Shown here in pieces: positions 22,161 to 30,422 of a stretch of DNA of 40,074 nucleotides. Within the stretch, counting starts at the first letter, position 1. Each line of letters begins with the position of its first letter. Source of the DNA: Haloferax gibbonsii ATCC 33959 (lineage in GTDB: Archaea > Halobacteriota > Halobacteria > Halobacteriales > Haloferacaceae). The stretch spans positions 1 to 40,074 of the forward strand of contig NZ_AOLJ01000007.1 of the NCBI RefSeq assembly GCF_000336775.1, written 5' to 3'. The position numbers and the translations under genes are program-made. The notes under the pieces were generated by a model. It was not told the origin of the DNA, searched no databases, and was given only the letters and a program-made list of their open reading frames with translations.

Positions 22161-22382
22161 TCAGATACGGGTTCGGGGCCGGGGAGCGACCTGCCGGACG
22201 CCCGCGGCGGCCGCGACGAGCAGGCCGCCGAAGAGGACGGAGACGAGGAGTTCCGGCGCGACGGTCAGGCCTTCGATACCGCCGAACGTTGCGAACAGCG
22301 CGTAGCCGGCGACCGCCGTGAGGACGATGCCGATGACGACCGCGAGGCCGATTCCGGCCTTCATCAAGTCGAGGTTGCTCAT
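22161..22382 (-). CDS. Small two-helix membrane protein
   Basis: This 73-aa protein has two helices at about residues 10-32 and 42-63 and a basic C-terminal end (RQVAPRPRTRI), suggesting a cytoplasmic C-terminus. The family is not recognised. A GTTTATATTC box (22408-22417) lies about 31 bases upstream of the ATG, so it has its own leaderless promoter. It follows the oxidase operon on the same strand after a 205-base gap. That gap has no convincing gene, so a shared role is possible but unsupported. Confidence 0.65.
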   Translation of the reverse strand: MSNLDLMKAGIGLAVVIGIVLTAVAGYALFATFGGIEGLTVAPELLVSVLFGGLLVAAAAGVRQVAPRPRTRI

Positions 22383-22587
22383 GATCGCTTGTACCTACGC
22401 GAAACGACCGAATATAAACGGAGACTGCTTCCCAGCGACCGGGAAACGAAGCGGTCGTCTCCCACGCTATCGCGGGGGTTTTATGTCGATACGGCGGCCG
22501 TCGCGTGGAGGAGTTCGCGGCGGCGATACAGAAAATCAGGCGTCGAAACGAGCGCTCGGTCTGTCGAAGCGTTGTTCGAGTCGTCGG

Positions 22588-22782
22588 CTACGCCGCCGAC
22601 TCCGACCCCTCGCCGTAGAGCCCGTACAGCACGAACAGCAGGGCTAAAAAGAGGAACTCGATGACCGCCACGGCGATGAGCGGGAGCTCGACGTTGAAGA
22701 AGCCCGCCACCGTGCGCAGTTCGATGGCGACGGGGACGCTGAACGCGATGAGGATGAGCGCCCGCGCCTTCGTGAGCTTCAC
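22588..22782 (-). CDS. cbaE: Small subunit of the ba3-type oxidase operon (CbaE-like)
   Basis: This 64-aa protein has two transmembrane helices (ALILIAFSVPVAIEL and PLIAVAVIEFLFLALLFVLY) and a short acidic C-terminus. Its GTG start at 22782 overlaps the stop of the large oxidase subunit (GTGA), showing co-translation. Haloarchaeal ba3 oxidase operons carry such a last small gene, known as cbaE in Natronomonas. I assign the symbol by position and shape, not by sequence comparison. The gene is easily missed because of the GTG start. Confidence 0.65.
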   Translation of the reverse strand: MKLTKARALILIAFSVPVAIELRTVAGFFNVELPLIAVAVIEFLFLALLFVLYGLYGEGSESAA

Positions 22783-24551
22783 GCGACGACCCCCCAGAGG
22801 GTGTTGAACGCGCTCGTGACCGTCGTCATCACGAGGTCGAAGCCGGCCGAGACGGTCGCCGGAACGGGCAGGCCGCCGCCGAACAGCCCGCCGCCGTTCT
22901 GGATGATGCCGGCCAGCGGGAGCGTGTACGCGAGCACGACGAGCACCGCCGCGATACCGGTCCACATCGCGAGGTTGTCGAGGATACGCGGGCTCCCCTC
23001 GGGCCCCGAAAGCGGCTCGGGGAGGTACGAATCGACCGGCCGGTCGGACTCCTCGCCGAGCGAGGTCAGGAGGATGTTGAACAGGAACAGCACCACCGAC
23101 AGGAACAGGAGCGTCCCGCCGAGGGCGATCTGCACCCGAAGCTCGAAGATGCTCCCGATGGGCGTCAGGAACTCGAAGTTCTGGTACTGCGGTTCGGCGG
23201 TGCGCCGCGGGATGCCGGCGAGGCCGGCGCGGTGCATCGCGTTCGACATGAACACCATGCCGACGAACCACATGATGACCTGCAGGAGGCCGATGGGACG
23301 GCTGTAGAGCTTCGTGCCCGTGACCTGCGGGACGAGCCAGTACGAGCCGGCCATCATCGTCAGCGCGACGGCCGTGCCGACGGTGAGGTGGAAGTGCCCC
23401 GGCACCCACAGCGTGTTGTGGATGAGGTAGTTGATGTTCATCCCGGCGTTTATCATGCCCGAGAAGCCGCCGGCGGCGAACATCGCACCCGCGAGGGCCA
23501 TCCCGGTGAAGGCGGGGTCGCGCCACGGGAGCGCGCCGAGCCAGCGGAGGTAGCCCTCACCGCCGCGCTGGCGCGCGCCGTGTTCGACGCTGGCGACGAC
23601 CGTAAAGGCCGTGAGCAGCGACGGGAGGAGTAGGAACATCGTGTTCGTCATGGCGATGAACTTGAAGCCCTCCGCGATGCCCGGGTCGAGGTACTGGTGG
23701 TGAATCCCGACCGGGGTCGAAAGCAGGAGGAACAGGAGGAACACCACGCGTGCGAGCGGGTCGCTGAACAGGCGACCGCCCGCGAGTTTGGGGAGCACGG
23801 TGTACCAAAGCAGGTACGCCGGCATCAGCCAGAAGTAGACGATGGGGTGGCCGAAGTACCAAAAGAGCGTCCGCGTCAGAAGCGGGTTGACGCTCTCGAT
23901 GAGGCCGAGCGACCACGGGATGAGGAAGAACACCACCGAGACGGCGACGCCGAGGGTGGAGATGTACCACATAATCATGGTCGTGAGGACCATGAACGTC
24001 TGCAGCGGGATGCGCTCGTCCGGGTGGTCCTTTCGCCACGCGCGGTAGGAGAGGAACCAGTCCGCGCCGGAGAGCCACGTCCCGACGATGAACATCGCGA
24101 GCCCGATGTAGAATATCGGATGGGCTTGGAGCGGCGCGTAGAACGTGAACAGCACGTCCGCGCTCATGCCGAGGTTCGGGACGAAGCCGCCGAGGATGGC
24201 GATGGTGGCCAGAACCGCGCCCGTCGTCATCAGGCCGACCCACGCCCACGAGAACAGCGCGCTCTCGGCGGGTCGGTCGAGGCTTCTGGCGACCGCCCAG
24301 TGGAACACCCCACAGAGGAAGAAGATGGTGAAGACGATGGCGAGCAGCACGCCGTGGCCCGTCAGCATGGTGTAGTAGTCCGCCGAGTCGATGACGCGGA
24401 GGACGTTCGTGCGGTGGAGCGCCTGGACGAGGCCGAAGAAGGCACCGATGCCGAGCGAGACGAACGCGATGAGGAAACTCGCCTTGATGATCGCCGCCTC
24501 GTCGGGGAACTTATCGACGAACTCGCCGCCGCCGCCGGATGCGGTCGCCAT
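22779..24551 (-). CDS. cbaA: ba3-type cytochrome oxidase subunit I (CbaA)
   Basis: This 590-aa heme-copper oxidase large subunit has about 13-14 membrane helices. It reduces O2 to water while pumping protons. Diagnostic parts are GHPIVYFWLMPAYLLWYTV (CuB His with the nearby Tyr of the His-Tyr crosslink), HHQYLDPG (CuB His pair) and HFHLTVGTAVALTM (heme ligands). The absence of subunit-III genes and the short subunit II point to the B-type (ba3) family. Its start overlaps the cbaB stop (TGATG) and its stop overlaps cbaE. The electron donor is probably a halocyanin or similar carrier, which is not in the window. Confidence 0.93.
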   Translation of the reverse strand: MATASGGGGEFVDKFPDEAAIIKASFLIAFVSLGIGAFFGLVQALHRTNVLRVIDSADYYTMLTGHGVLLAIVFTIFFLCGVFHWAVARSLDRPAESALFSWAWVGLMTTGAVLATIAILGGFVPNLGMSADVLFTFYAPLQAHPIFYIGLAMFIVGTWLSGADWFLSYRAWRKDHPDERIPLQTFMVLTTMIMWYISTLGVAVSVVFFLIPWSLGLIESVNPLLTRTLFWYFGHPIVYFWLMPAYLLWYTVLPKLAGGRLFSDPLARVVFLLFLLLSTPVGIHHQYLDPGIAEGFKFIAMTNTMFLLLPSLLTAFTVVASVEHGARQRGGEGYLRWLGALPWRDPAFTGMALAGAMFAAGGFSGMINAGMNINYLIHNTLWVPGHFHLTVGTAVALTMMAGSYWLVPQVTGTKLYSRPIGLLQVIMWFVGMVFMSNAMHRAGLAGIPRRTAEPQYQNFEFLTPIGSIFELRVQIALGGTLLFLSVVLFLFNILLTSLGEESDRPVDSYLPEPLSGPEGSPRILDNLAMWTGIAAVLVVLAYTLPLAGIIQNGGGLFGGGLPVPATVSAGFDLVMTTVTSAFNTLWGVVA

Positions 24552-25090
24552 CAGTTCTCAGCCTCCCCTTGTGCCTGTTGCTGGTCGTACCAACTGTCGA
24601 ATTCTTCCTGTTCCATAACCACAATCTTCCCTTCCATCACGTGGTGGCCGGAGCCACAGTACTCGTTGCACAGCATCCCGTACTCGCCCGGCTCGCCGAA
24701 CTCGACGGTGAACTCCGCGACCTGCCCGGGGATGGCCATCGTGTTCGCGTTCGTGCCGACGACCTCGAAGCCGTGGATAACGTCGGCGGCGGTCACGTGA
24801 AACGTGACCGTGCTGCCGGCGGGAACGCGGAGCGGTTCGGTCGTGCCGGGTTCGAAGACGAACTGGCGAGCGACGACGTACACGTCGTAGCTGTTCTCGC
24901 CGTTGCGTTCGATGCCGGGGTCGCCGAACTTCGGATGCTGGTCGAGCGTCGCCGGGTCGACCGTTCCGCCCTTGTCGTCTATCATATCGATACCCGCGCC
25001 CGCGGCCCCGTAGGTAATCGTCCCGATGAACCCGACGATGAGGACGAGCGCCAGCGCCAACCAGAGTTTCTCGTAGGCGTGAATCTCCAT
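24551..25090 (-). CDS. cbaB: ba3-type cytochrome oxidase subunit II (CbaB) with CuA site
   Basis: This 179-aa subunit has one N-terminal membrane helix (residues 8-30) and an extracellular cupredoxin domain. The CuA ligands are His106 (ADVIHGFEV), Cys141 and Cys145 with the bridging Glu (CNEYCGSGH), His149 and Met152. The domain accepts electrons from a copper or heme carrier and passes them to subunit I. A single N-terminal helix is typical of B-type oxidases. Its ATG directly follows the stop of the preceding gene (TAGATG) and its stop overlaps cbaA. Confidence 0.93.
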   Translation of the reverse strand: MEIHAYEKLWLALALVLIVGFIGTITYGAAGAGIDMIDDKGGTVDPATLDQHPKFGDPGIERNGENSYDVYVVARQFVFEPGTTEPLRVPAGSTVTFHVTAADVIHGFEVVGTNANTMAIPGQVAEFTVEFGEPGEYGMLCNEYCGSGHHVMEGKIVVMEQEEFDSWYDQQQAQGEAEN

Positions 25091-25384
25091 CTATCCCACC
25101 ACCGTGAGACCCCGTCCGAGGAACTCGACGAAGTACATGAACACCCACATGCCGATGAGAATCGCCATGTAGATGAGGACGATCACGAGCGTCCCGACCG
25201 GGTCGAAATCGTCGTGCCCGAGTTCGCGAACGATGCCGTCGTCGGCCGTCCCGACGATGGAGTCGACCGGGGGGTCTGCCTGCCCGGAATCACCTTGGGA
25301 ATCCGCGTTTGCTGGCACGCCTCCGTCGGTGGAAGTGCGCGCGGCAGAGGACGCGGCTCCCTCTGCTGTCGAATCAACGGCCAT
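25091..25384 (-). CDS. cbaD: First small subunit of the ba3-type oxidase operon (CbaD-like)
   Basis: This 97-aa protein has about 60 disordered, Asp/Ser/Ala-rich residues followed by one membrane helix (TLVIVLIYMAILIGMWVFMY). It occupies the first position of the oxidase operon, immediately upstream of cbaB with no gap. In Natronomonas the equivalent small gene is called cbaD; I apply the name by position. The ATG at 25384 has a TTAAAG box 28 bases upstream that drives the operon. Confidence 0.65.
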   Translation of the reverse strand: MAVDSTAEGAASSAARTSTDGGVPANADSQGDSGQADPPVDSIVGTADDGIVRELGHDDFDPVGTLVIVLIYMAILIGMWVFMYFVEFLGRGLTVVG

Positions 25385-25408
25385 ACCCGGTCATGAGGAA
25401 GAACGGGA

Positions 25409-25415
25409 CTTTAAC
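25409..25415 (-). promoter_or_regulatory. TATA box of the ba3 oxidase operon
   Basis: Reading leftwards the box is GTTAAAG, centred about 28 bases upstream of the ATG at 25384. The divergent copper module begins 100 bases away at 25484. Confidence 0.5.
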
Positions 25416-25483
25416 GCAACACCCCATTCCAACGCGGTGGGAATGGGCGAAATCAGAAACACCGTGGTCGCGAATGGACCGGT

Positions 25484-25702
25484 ATGGAACTCACGCCACG
25501 ACGCGCCGGAACCGTCGCACTGCTCGCGCTCCTGCCAGCGGTCATCTTCGGCGTGACGAAAAACCCCCTCGCGGGCGTCGTCACGGCCGTCAACGTGCTC
25601 CTCATCTCCGCGGTCATCTACTTCCTGATGAGCCCGACCGAGGGCGGCCACGGTCACGACGGCGACGGCGACGCCGAGACCGACGGCGAACACGCCGCCT
25701 GA
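25484..25702 (+). CDS. His-tailed membrane microprotein of the copper module
   Basis: This 72-aa protein has two membrane helices, at about residues 8-28 and 30-50, and a cytoplasmic tail with HGHDGDGDAETDGEH. That tail could bind copper or another divalent metal. It starts a three-gene operon: the SafE-type gene follows after one base and the copper ATPase two bases after that. No family is recognised. The context suggests a role in copper delivery to the adjacent oxidase, possibly like the small accessory proteins of bacterial cbb3-oxidase operons. Confidence 0.72.
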   Translation: MELTPRRAGTVALLALLPAVIFGVTKNPLAGVVTAVNVLLISAVIYFLMSPTEGGHGHDGDGDAETDGEHAA

Positions 25703-25703
25703 G

Positions 25704-26498
25704 ATGGACGGCGGCATCTCGCTCGGACTGCCGGCCGCGACGCCCGAGGCCGTCGCGTTCCTCCTCGTGGGCCTCTTCGGCGGGGCGCACTGCCTCGGGA
25801 TGTGCGGCCCGCTCGTCAGCGTCTACGCCGACCGCCTCGCCGACCGCGAGGGCGTCGACCGCCGGTCGCTCACCGTCCGACAGGTCCGGCAACACGCCCT
25901 GTTCAACGTCGGCCGAGCGCTGAGTTACGCGGCCATCGGGGCCGTCTTCGCCCTCGTCGGCGGCCTGTTTTTCGACGCGTTCGACTCGGTCGCCGCCGTC
26001 GGGAGCGGCGTCCGCGCGACGACCGGCCTGCTCGTCGGGGGCGCGATCATCCTCACCGGCGTCGGCTACCTCGTCGGGCAGTCGGCCGCCATCGACCGGT
26101 TCACCCCGACCGCGGTGACGCGCCTGTTCGGCCGCGTCAGCGGGTGGGCGACCGCCCGGGTCGATAGGCTCGTCGGCGGCCCGCGAATCCTCGGCCTCGG
26201 GGCGATTCACGGCCTGCTCCCGTGTCCCATCATCTATCCGGCGTACCTCTACGCCTTCTCGACGGGCGAACCGCTCCGGGCCGCCGCCCTGCTCGGTCTG
26301 CTCGGCCTCGGGACGATTCCGACGCTGTTCCTCTACGGGACGCTCCTCGGGCGCGTCTCGGCGCGGCGGCGGGCGACGCTCCACCGGGCGCTCGGGGCGG
26401 CGTTCCTCGTCCTCGGCTACATCCCGCTGTCCCACGGGCTGATGCTTCTGGGCGTGTCGGTCCCGCACCTTCACGTGCCCTTCTACCAACCGTTGTGA
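25704..26498 (+). CDS. SafE/DsbD-type membrane protein, likely oxidase copper assembly
   Basis: This 264-aa protein has about six membrane helices. Near the N-terminus GGAHCLGMCGPLVSVY carries Cys30 and Cys34, the hallmark of the TauE/SafE-like (DsbD_2) domain. A later LLPCPIIYPAYLYAF is the paired half-repeat. The annotation 'sulfite exporter' is common but probably misleading. In bacteria this domain is linked to cytochrome oxidase maturation and to copper or disulfide transfer. Here it lies between a metal-tailed microprotein and a CcoI-type ATPase, which supports copper handling. Confidence 0.85.
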   Translation: MDGGISLGLPAATPEAVAFLLVGLFGGAHCLGMCGPLVSVYADRLADREGVDRRSLTVRQVRQHALFNVGRALSYAAIGAVFALVGGLFFDAFDSVAAVGSGVRATTGLLVGGAIILTGVGYLVGQSAAIDRFTPTAVTRLFGRVSGWATARVDRLVGGPRILGLGAIHGLLPCPIIYPAYLYAFSTGEPLRAAALLGLLGLGTIPTLFLYGTLLGRVSARRRATLHRALGAAFLVLGYIPLSHGLMLLGVSVPHLHVPFYQPL

Positions 26499-26500
26499 CG

Positions 26501-28930
26501 ATGTCGACCACGACGCGGTCCCGCGGGTCGGCCGGCGCCGGGAGCGACGCCGACGCCGAGGGCTGTGACCTCTGCGGACTGCCGACGCCGACGCCGCCCG
26601 TCACCGGCGACGACGTGTCCGGCGAGTTCTGCTGTCGCGGCTGTCTCGAAATCACCCGCGCGCTCGGCGACGCCGCGAGCGCCGACCCGGAGACGGTCGA
26701 GCGCGAACTCGCGGGCGGGGCCGACGAGGTGCCCGACGACGCCGAGCGAACGTACATGGCCGTCGACGGGATGCACTGCGCCACCTGCGAGGCGTTCGTC
26801 TCTGGGACCGCGCGGACCTGCGAGGGCGTCTACGCCGCGGAGGCCAGCTACGCCAACGACATGGTCCGGGTCACCTACGACCCGGAGACCGCCGACTTGG
26901 ACGGCCTGTCGGGGACGCTCGCGCGCTACGGCTACGGCACGCGCGACCCCGAGGAGCGCGAGGCCGCCGAGCGGTCCGACAATCAGGTCGCCCGGTTCGT
27001 CATCGGCGGCGGCGTCTTCGGCATGATGGTGATGCTGTGGTACGTCCTGTTTCTGTACCCGACCTACGTCGGCGTCCAACCGGTCGTCGAACTCGGCGTG
27101 TTCGACGGCATCTACATCCTCGGCAACATCTGGGTGATGACCTCCATCGTCCTGTTCTACACCGGCTTTCCCATCCTCCGCGGGGCGCTCGTCAGCCTCC
27201 GCGCCGGCCAGCCGAACATGGACCTGCTCGTCTCGCTGGCGGCGACGAGCGCCTACGTCTACTCGACGGCCGCCGTCCTCGTCGGCGAGACCCACGTCTA
27301 CTTCGACGTGACCGTCGCAATCATCCTCGTCGTCACGCTCGGCAACTACTACGAGGACCGCATCAAGCGGAAGGCCGCCGGGATGCTCTCGGACCTCGCG
27401 GCCTCCCGCGTCTCGGAGGCCCGGCGGCGAGTCGCCGGCGATGCCGACGGCTCCGGCGACACCGCCGTCGAGATGGTCGCGCTCGACGCGCTCGAACCGG
27501 GCGACCTCGTGGAAGTCCGGCCGGGCGAGCGCGTTCCGGTCGACGGAACCGTCCGCGAGGGGACCGCCGCGGTCGACGAGGCGCTCGTCACCGGCGAGTC
27601 GATGCCGCGGACGAAACGCCCCGGCTACGACGTGCTCGGCGGGACCGTCGTCACCGACCGCCCGCTCGTCGTCGCGGTCGGCGAGGACGCGACGAGCACG
27701 CTCGACCGGCTGGTCGAACTGCTCTGGGACATCCAGAGCGCCCGCTCGGGCGTCCAGCGCCTCGCCGACAAACTGGCGACCATCTTCGTCCCGACGGTGC
27801 TCGTCCTCGCCGCCGTCGCCTTCGGCTGGACGCTGTTCAGCGGCGGCACGCCGACGGACGCGCTCCTCGTCGGTCTCACGGTCCTCATCGTCTCGTGTCC
27901 CTGCGCGCTCGGCCTCGCCACGCCGCTGGCGGTCGCCTCGGGAATCAAGGAGGCCGCGAGTCGGGGCATCGTCGTCGCCTCCGAGGCCGTCTTCGAGGCC
28001 GTCCCCGACGTGGACGTGGTCGTCTTCGACAAGACCGGGACGCTCACCGACGGCGACATGGCGGTCCTTCGGGTCGTCGGCGACGAGACCGCCGCAGTCG
28101 CCGCGGCCGCCGCGCTGGAACGCTTCTCCGCCCACCCGCTCGCGACCGCCGTCGTGGAGGCGGCCGAGGACGCCGGCGCGTCGGTTCCCGAGGTCTCGGC
28201 CGATGGCGTGACCGTCCACGACCGCGGCGTCTCGGGCGAAGTCGACGGCGAGCGCGTCGTCGTCGGCCACCCCGACCTCCTCCGCGACGAGGGCGTGACG
28301 CTCGCGCCGGTCCACGAGACCGCCGTCGAGGCCGCCCGCGACGAGGGCGCGGTCCCGGTCGTCGTCGGATGGGCCGGGCGCTCTCGGGCGGTGCTCGTCG
28401 TCGGCGACGAACCGCGGGCGGCGTGGGACGACGTGGTCGCCGCCGTCGCCGAGGGGGGCCGCCGCGAGGTCGTGGTGCTCACGGGCGACTCCGAGCGCGC
28501 CGCGCGACGCTTCCGCGACCACCCGGACGTGACAGACGTGTTCGCGGGCGTCCCGCCGGAGGCGAAAGCCGAGACGGTCGAGCGCCTCCGAACCCGGGGG
28601 ACCGTGGCGATGGTCGGCGACGGGAGCAACGACGCGCCCGCGCTCGCCGCCGCCGACATCGGCATCGCGCTCGGCACGGGGACGGACATCGCGGGCGACG
28701 CCGCCGACGCGGTGCTCGTCGGCCGCGACATCGACGCGATACCCGAGGTGTTCTCGCTTTCGGCCGGGGTGAACCGCCGCATCCGCGGCAACCTCGCGTG
28801 GGCGTTCGGCTACAACGCGGTCGCCATCCCGCTGGCCGCCCTCGGCGTGCTCAACCCGCTTTTCGCCGCCGTCGCCATGGGCACGTCGAGCCTGCTCGTC
28901 GTCGCCAACTCGGCGCGGTCGCTCGACTGA
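26501..28930 (+). CDS. FixI/CcoI-like copper-transporting P-type ATPase
   Basis: This 809-aa P1B ATPase has, in order, an N-terminal Cys-rich domain (Cys22, Cys25, then FCCRGC at 43-48), an HMA domain with MHCATC (Cys93, Cys96), an actuator with VTGES, and the transmembrane CPC motif (Cys466/468, VSCPCALGLATP). Asp510 in DKTGTLTDG is the phosphorylation site, followed by HP near 545 and GDGSNDAPAL. The FCC.GC N-terminus followed by HMA is characteristic of FixI/CcoI, which supplies copper for oxidase assembly rather than detoxification. The adjacent divergent ba3 operon agrees. The ATG at 26501 is chosen; a longer frame has no conserved extension. Confidence 0.92.
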   Translation: MSTTTRSRGSAGAGSDADAEGCDLCGLPTPTPPVTGDDVSGEFCCRGCLEITRALGDAASADPETVERELAGGADEVPDDAERTYMAVDGMHCATCEAFVSGTARTCEGVYAAEASYANDMVRVTYDPETADLDGLSGTLARYGYGTRDPEEREAAERSDNQVARFVIGGGVFGMMVMLWYVLFLYPTYVGVQPVVELGVFDGIYILGNIWVMTSIVLFYTGFPILRGALVSLRAGQPNMDLLVSLAATSAYVYSTAAVLVGETHVYFDVTVAIILVVTLGNYYEDRIKRKAAGMLSDLAASRVSEARRRVAGDADGSGDTAVEMVALDALEPGDLVEVRPGERVPVDGTVREGTAAVDEALVTGESMPRTKRPGYDVLGGTVVTDRPLVVAVGEDATSTLDRLVELLWDIQSARSGVQRLADKLATIFVPTVLVLAAVAFGWTLFSGGTPTDALLVGLTVLIVSCPCALGLATPLAVASGIKEAASRGIVVASEAVFEAVPDVDVVVFDKTGTLTDGDMAVLRVVGDETAAVAAAAALERFSAHPLATAVVEAAEDAGASVPEVSADGVTVHDRGVSGEVDGERVVVGHPDLLRDEGVTLAPVHETAVEAARDEGAVPVVVGWAGRSRAVLVVGDEPRAAWDDVVAAVAEGGRREVVVLTGDSERAARRFRDHPDVTDVFAGVPPEAKAETVERLRTRGTVAMVGDGSNDAPALAAADIGIALGTGTDIAGDAADAVLVGRDIDAIPEVFSLSAGVNRRIRGNLAWAFGYNAVAIPLAALGVLNPLFAAVAMGTSSLLVVANSARSLD

Positions 28931-28996
28931 GACACCTTCTCGAGACGGTCGCCGAAAGCGGACCAATCAAGTCGCTCCGTCCCGTCGGGAACGATA

Positions 28997-29317
28997 ATGA
29001 CAGACGACCCCTTCTCGCTCGCCGTTCCGGAGGGGTGGACCGTCGAGACCGACGTGGACACCGACGAGGCGAGCGCTAAGACCGTCTACGAGTCGCCCGA
29101 CTCGGACCGACGCGTCACCATCACCGAGTTCGCGCGCGGGCTGACGCTCTACTGGTGGGTCGACATCTTCGCGTTCGCCGACGGGGAGTGGCACCGCCGG
29201 GAGGTCGGCCTCGGCGACTCCTACCGAGACGCGGACGCCGTGAGCGACGCCGCACAGGACGCGCTCGACCGACTCTCGGTGTCCGGCGAGCGGGTCGAAT
29301 CGATAGCCGACGACTGA
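28997..29317 (+). CDS. Conserved hypothetical acidic protein
   Basis: This 106-aa acidic cytoplasmic protein shows a beta-rich core (WTVETDVDTDEASAKTVYES, RRVTITEFARGLTLYWWVD) and a C-terminal helix (DAAQDALDRLSV). No metal-binding or catalytic motif is visible, and no family is recognised. It is transcribed from its own promoter region after the copper ATPase. Its stop overlaps the TATA box of the next gene. Confidence 0.65.
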   Translation: MTDDPFSLAVPEGWTVETDVDTDEASAKTVYESPDSDRRVTITEFARGLTLYWWVDIFAFADGEWHRREVGLGDSYRDADAVSDAAQDALDRLSVSGERVESIADD

Positions 29318-29347
29318 TTTATCACGGCCGCCGCACGACCGGCAGAC

Positions 29348-29824
29348 ATGTATCTCGTCGCCTACGACGGCTCCGCGCTGGCGAACGCAGCGCTCGACAG
29401 GGCCGCGCGGTTCGCATCGGCAACCGGCCACGACGTGCTCGCCGTCGCCGTCGTCCCGGACGATTCGAAGTACGCCGTCGAGGCGGGATGGGTCCCGTCA
29501 CGGGAGGTCTTCGACCGCCAGACGGTCGTCGGGGAACTCCACAAAACCGCGGTCGACATCGCACCGTCGGCGTCGTTTCGGGCCGTGTCGGTCGGTCGAA
29601 ACCCAGCCCCGGGGAACATCGTCGCGGAACTCAAAGCGGTCGCGTCCGAGACTGACGCGAGCGTCATCTTCGTCGGCAGCGGGAACGCTGGCCGCGTCAT
29701 CGTCCCGCTCGTCAGCGTCGGCGGGAACGTCGCGAGCGACGACTCCCACGACGTGCACATCGTCCGCCACGCGTCCCCGGAAATCCACAGACGGTTCCCG
29801 AAGTCGCACTTCTATCTCCCCTGA
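29348..29824 (+). CDS. UspA-family protein with a modified nucleotide loop
   Basis: This 158-aa UspA-like protein opens with YLVAYDGSALANAALDRAAR and continues through the alpha/beta fold. The ATP-loop equivalent is VGSGNAGRVIVPLVSVGGNV, which departs from G-x2-G-x9-G-S/T in its C-terminal half, so nucleotide binding may be altered. A TGATTTATC box 28 bases upstream overlaps the preceding gene's stop. The extra C-terminal segment (RHASPEIHRRFPKSHFYLP) is not part of the standard domain. Cytoplasmic. Confidence 0.82.
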   Translation: MYLVAYDGSALANAALDRAARFASATGHDVLAVAVVPDDSKYAVEAGWVPSREVFDRQTVVGELHKTAVDIAPSASFRAVSVGRNPAPGNIVAELKAVASETDASVIFVGSGNAGRVIVPLVSVGGNVASDDSHDVHIVRHASPEIHRRFPKSHFYLP

Positions 29825-29897
29825 ATCCCCGACCCGTCGTCCAGCGAACTCGCCTCGCGCACCACCGTTTCATGTGTCGCGGCCGCGAACGTCACGT

Positions 29898-30338
29898 ATG
29901 CGAGATATCAGGTACGTCTACACCGTCGGGACCGACCCCGAGACCGTCACCGAACGGCTTTCGAACGCCTCGTCGGGCGTGCTGTCACTGGCCGACGGCG
30001 GGCGCTCCTACGCGATTCCCGCGCACGTCTCCTACGACGCCGACGGCGGTCGACTCCTGTTCCGCCTGACCGACGACGGGCGAAGCGAGAAGTTCGCGTT
30101 CATCGAGGAGACCGAGGAGGCGACGTTCGTCTGCTACGAGGACGCGGGCAAAGACTCGTGGAGTATCATGGCCCGCGGGCCGATTCGCGTCCTCCCGGAC
30201 GACGAGCGCCCCGACGCGACGACTATCAACGAACTGTTCGGCGGCGTCCGGGTGTTCGACGAGGAGGTCGACGACCTCGAGTTCCACCTCGTCGAACTCG
30301 AACTCGACGAGCTGACGGGCCGCGAAACCGCCAGATAA
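29898..30338 (+). CDS. Pyridoxamine 5'-phosphate oxidase-like split-barrel flavoprotein
   Basis: This 146-aa protein has the split-barrel FMN-binding fold: GVLSLADGGRSYAIPAHVSY, LLFRLTDDGRSEKFAFIEE and ATFVCYEDAGKDSWSIMARG correspond to the three core strands. Haloarchaea carry many such small proteins; they bind FMN, F420 or heme, and substrates are rarely known. The ATG at 29898 (MRDIRYVY) is preferred over a start eight codons earlier. It is convergent with the YqeC-like gene. Confidence 0.87.
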   Translation: MRDIRYVYTVGTDPETVTERLSNASSGVLSLADGGRSYAIPAHVSYDADGGRLLFRLTDDGRSEKFAFIEETEEATFVCYEDAGKDSWSIMARGPIRVLPDDERPDATTINELFGGVRVFDEEVDDLEFHLVELELDELTGRETAR

Positions 30339-30422
30339 GCCGCCTCGCGGCCGAGCCCCGCTCCCCGCTGGCAGGAGCCATCGCGGTGCGGTAGAAAGAG
30401 CCCTCCGGGACCGGGAGCCGGG

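Noticed and set aside
22482..22647. Rightward ORF starting in GTTTTATG (MSIRRPSRGG...)
   Set aside because: It is strongly basic, unlike haloarchaeal proteins, and overlaps cbaE antisense. The AT-rich start is probably coincidental.
23697..24800. Long rightward frame across cbaA/cbaB
   Set aside because: It is antisense to strongly conserved oxidase genes, and its Glu/Arg repeats reflect complementary codons.
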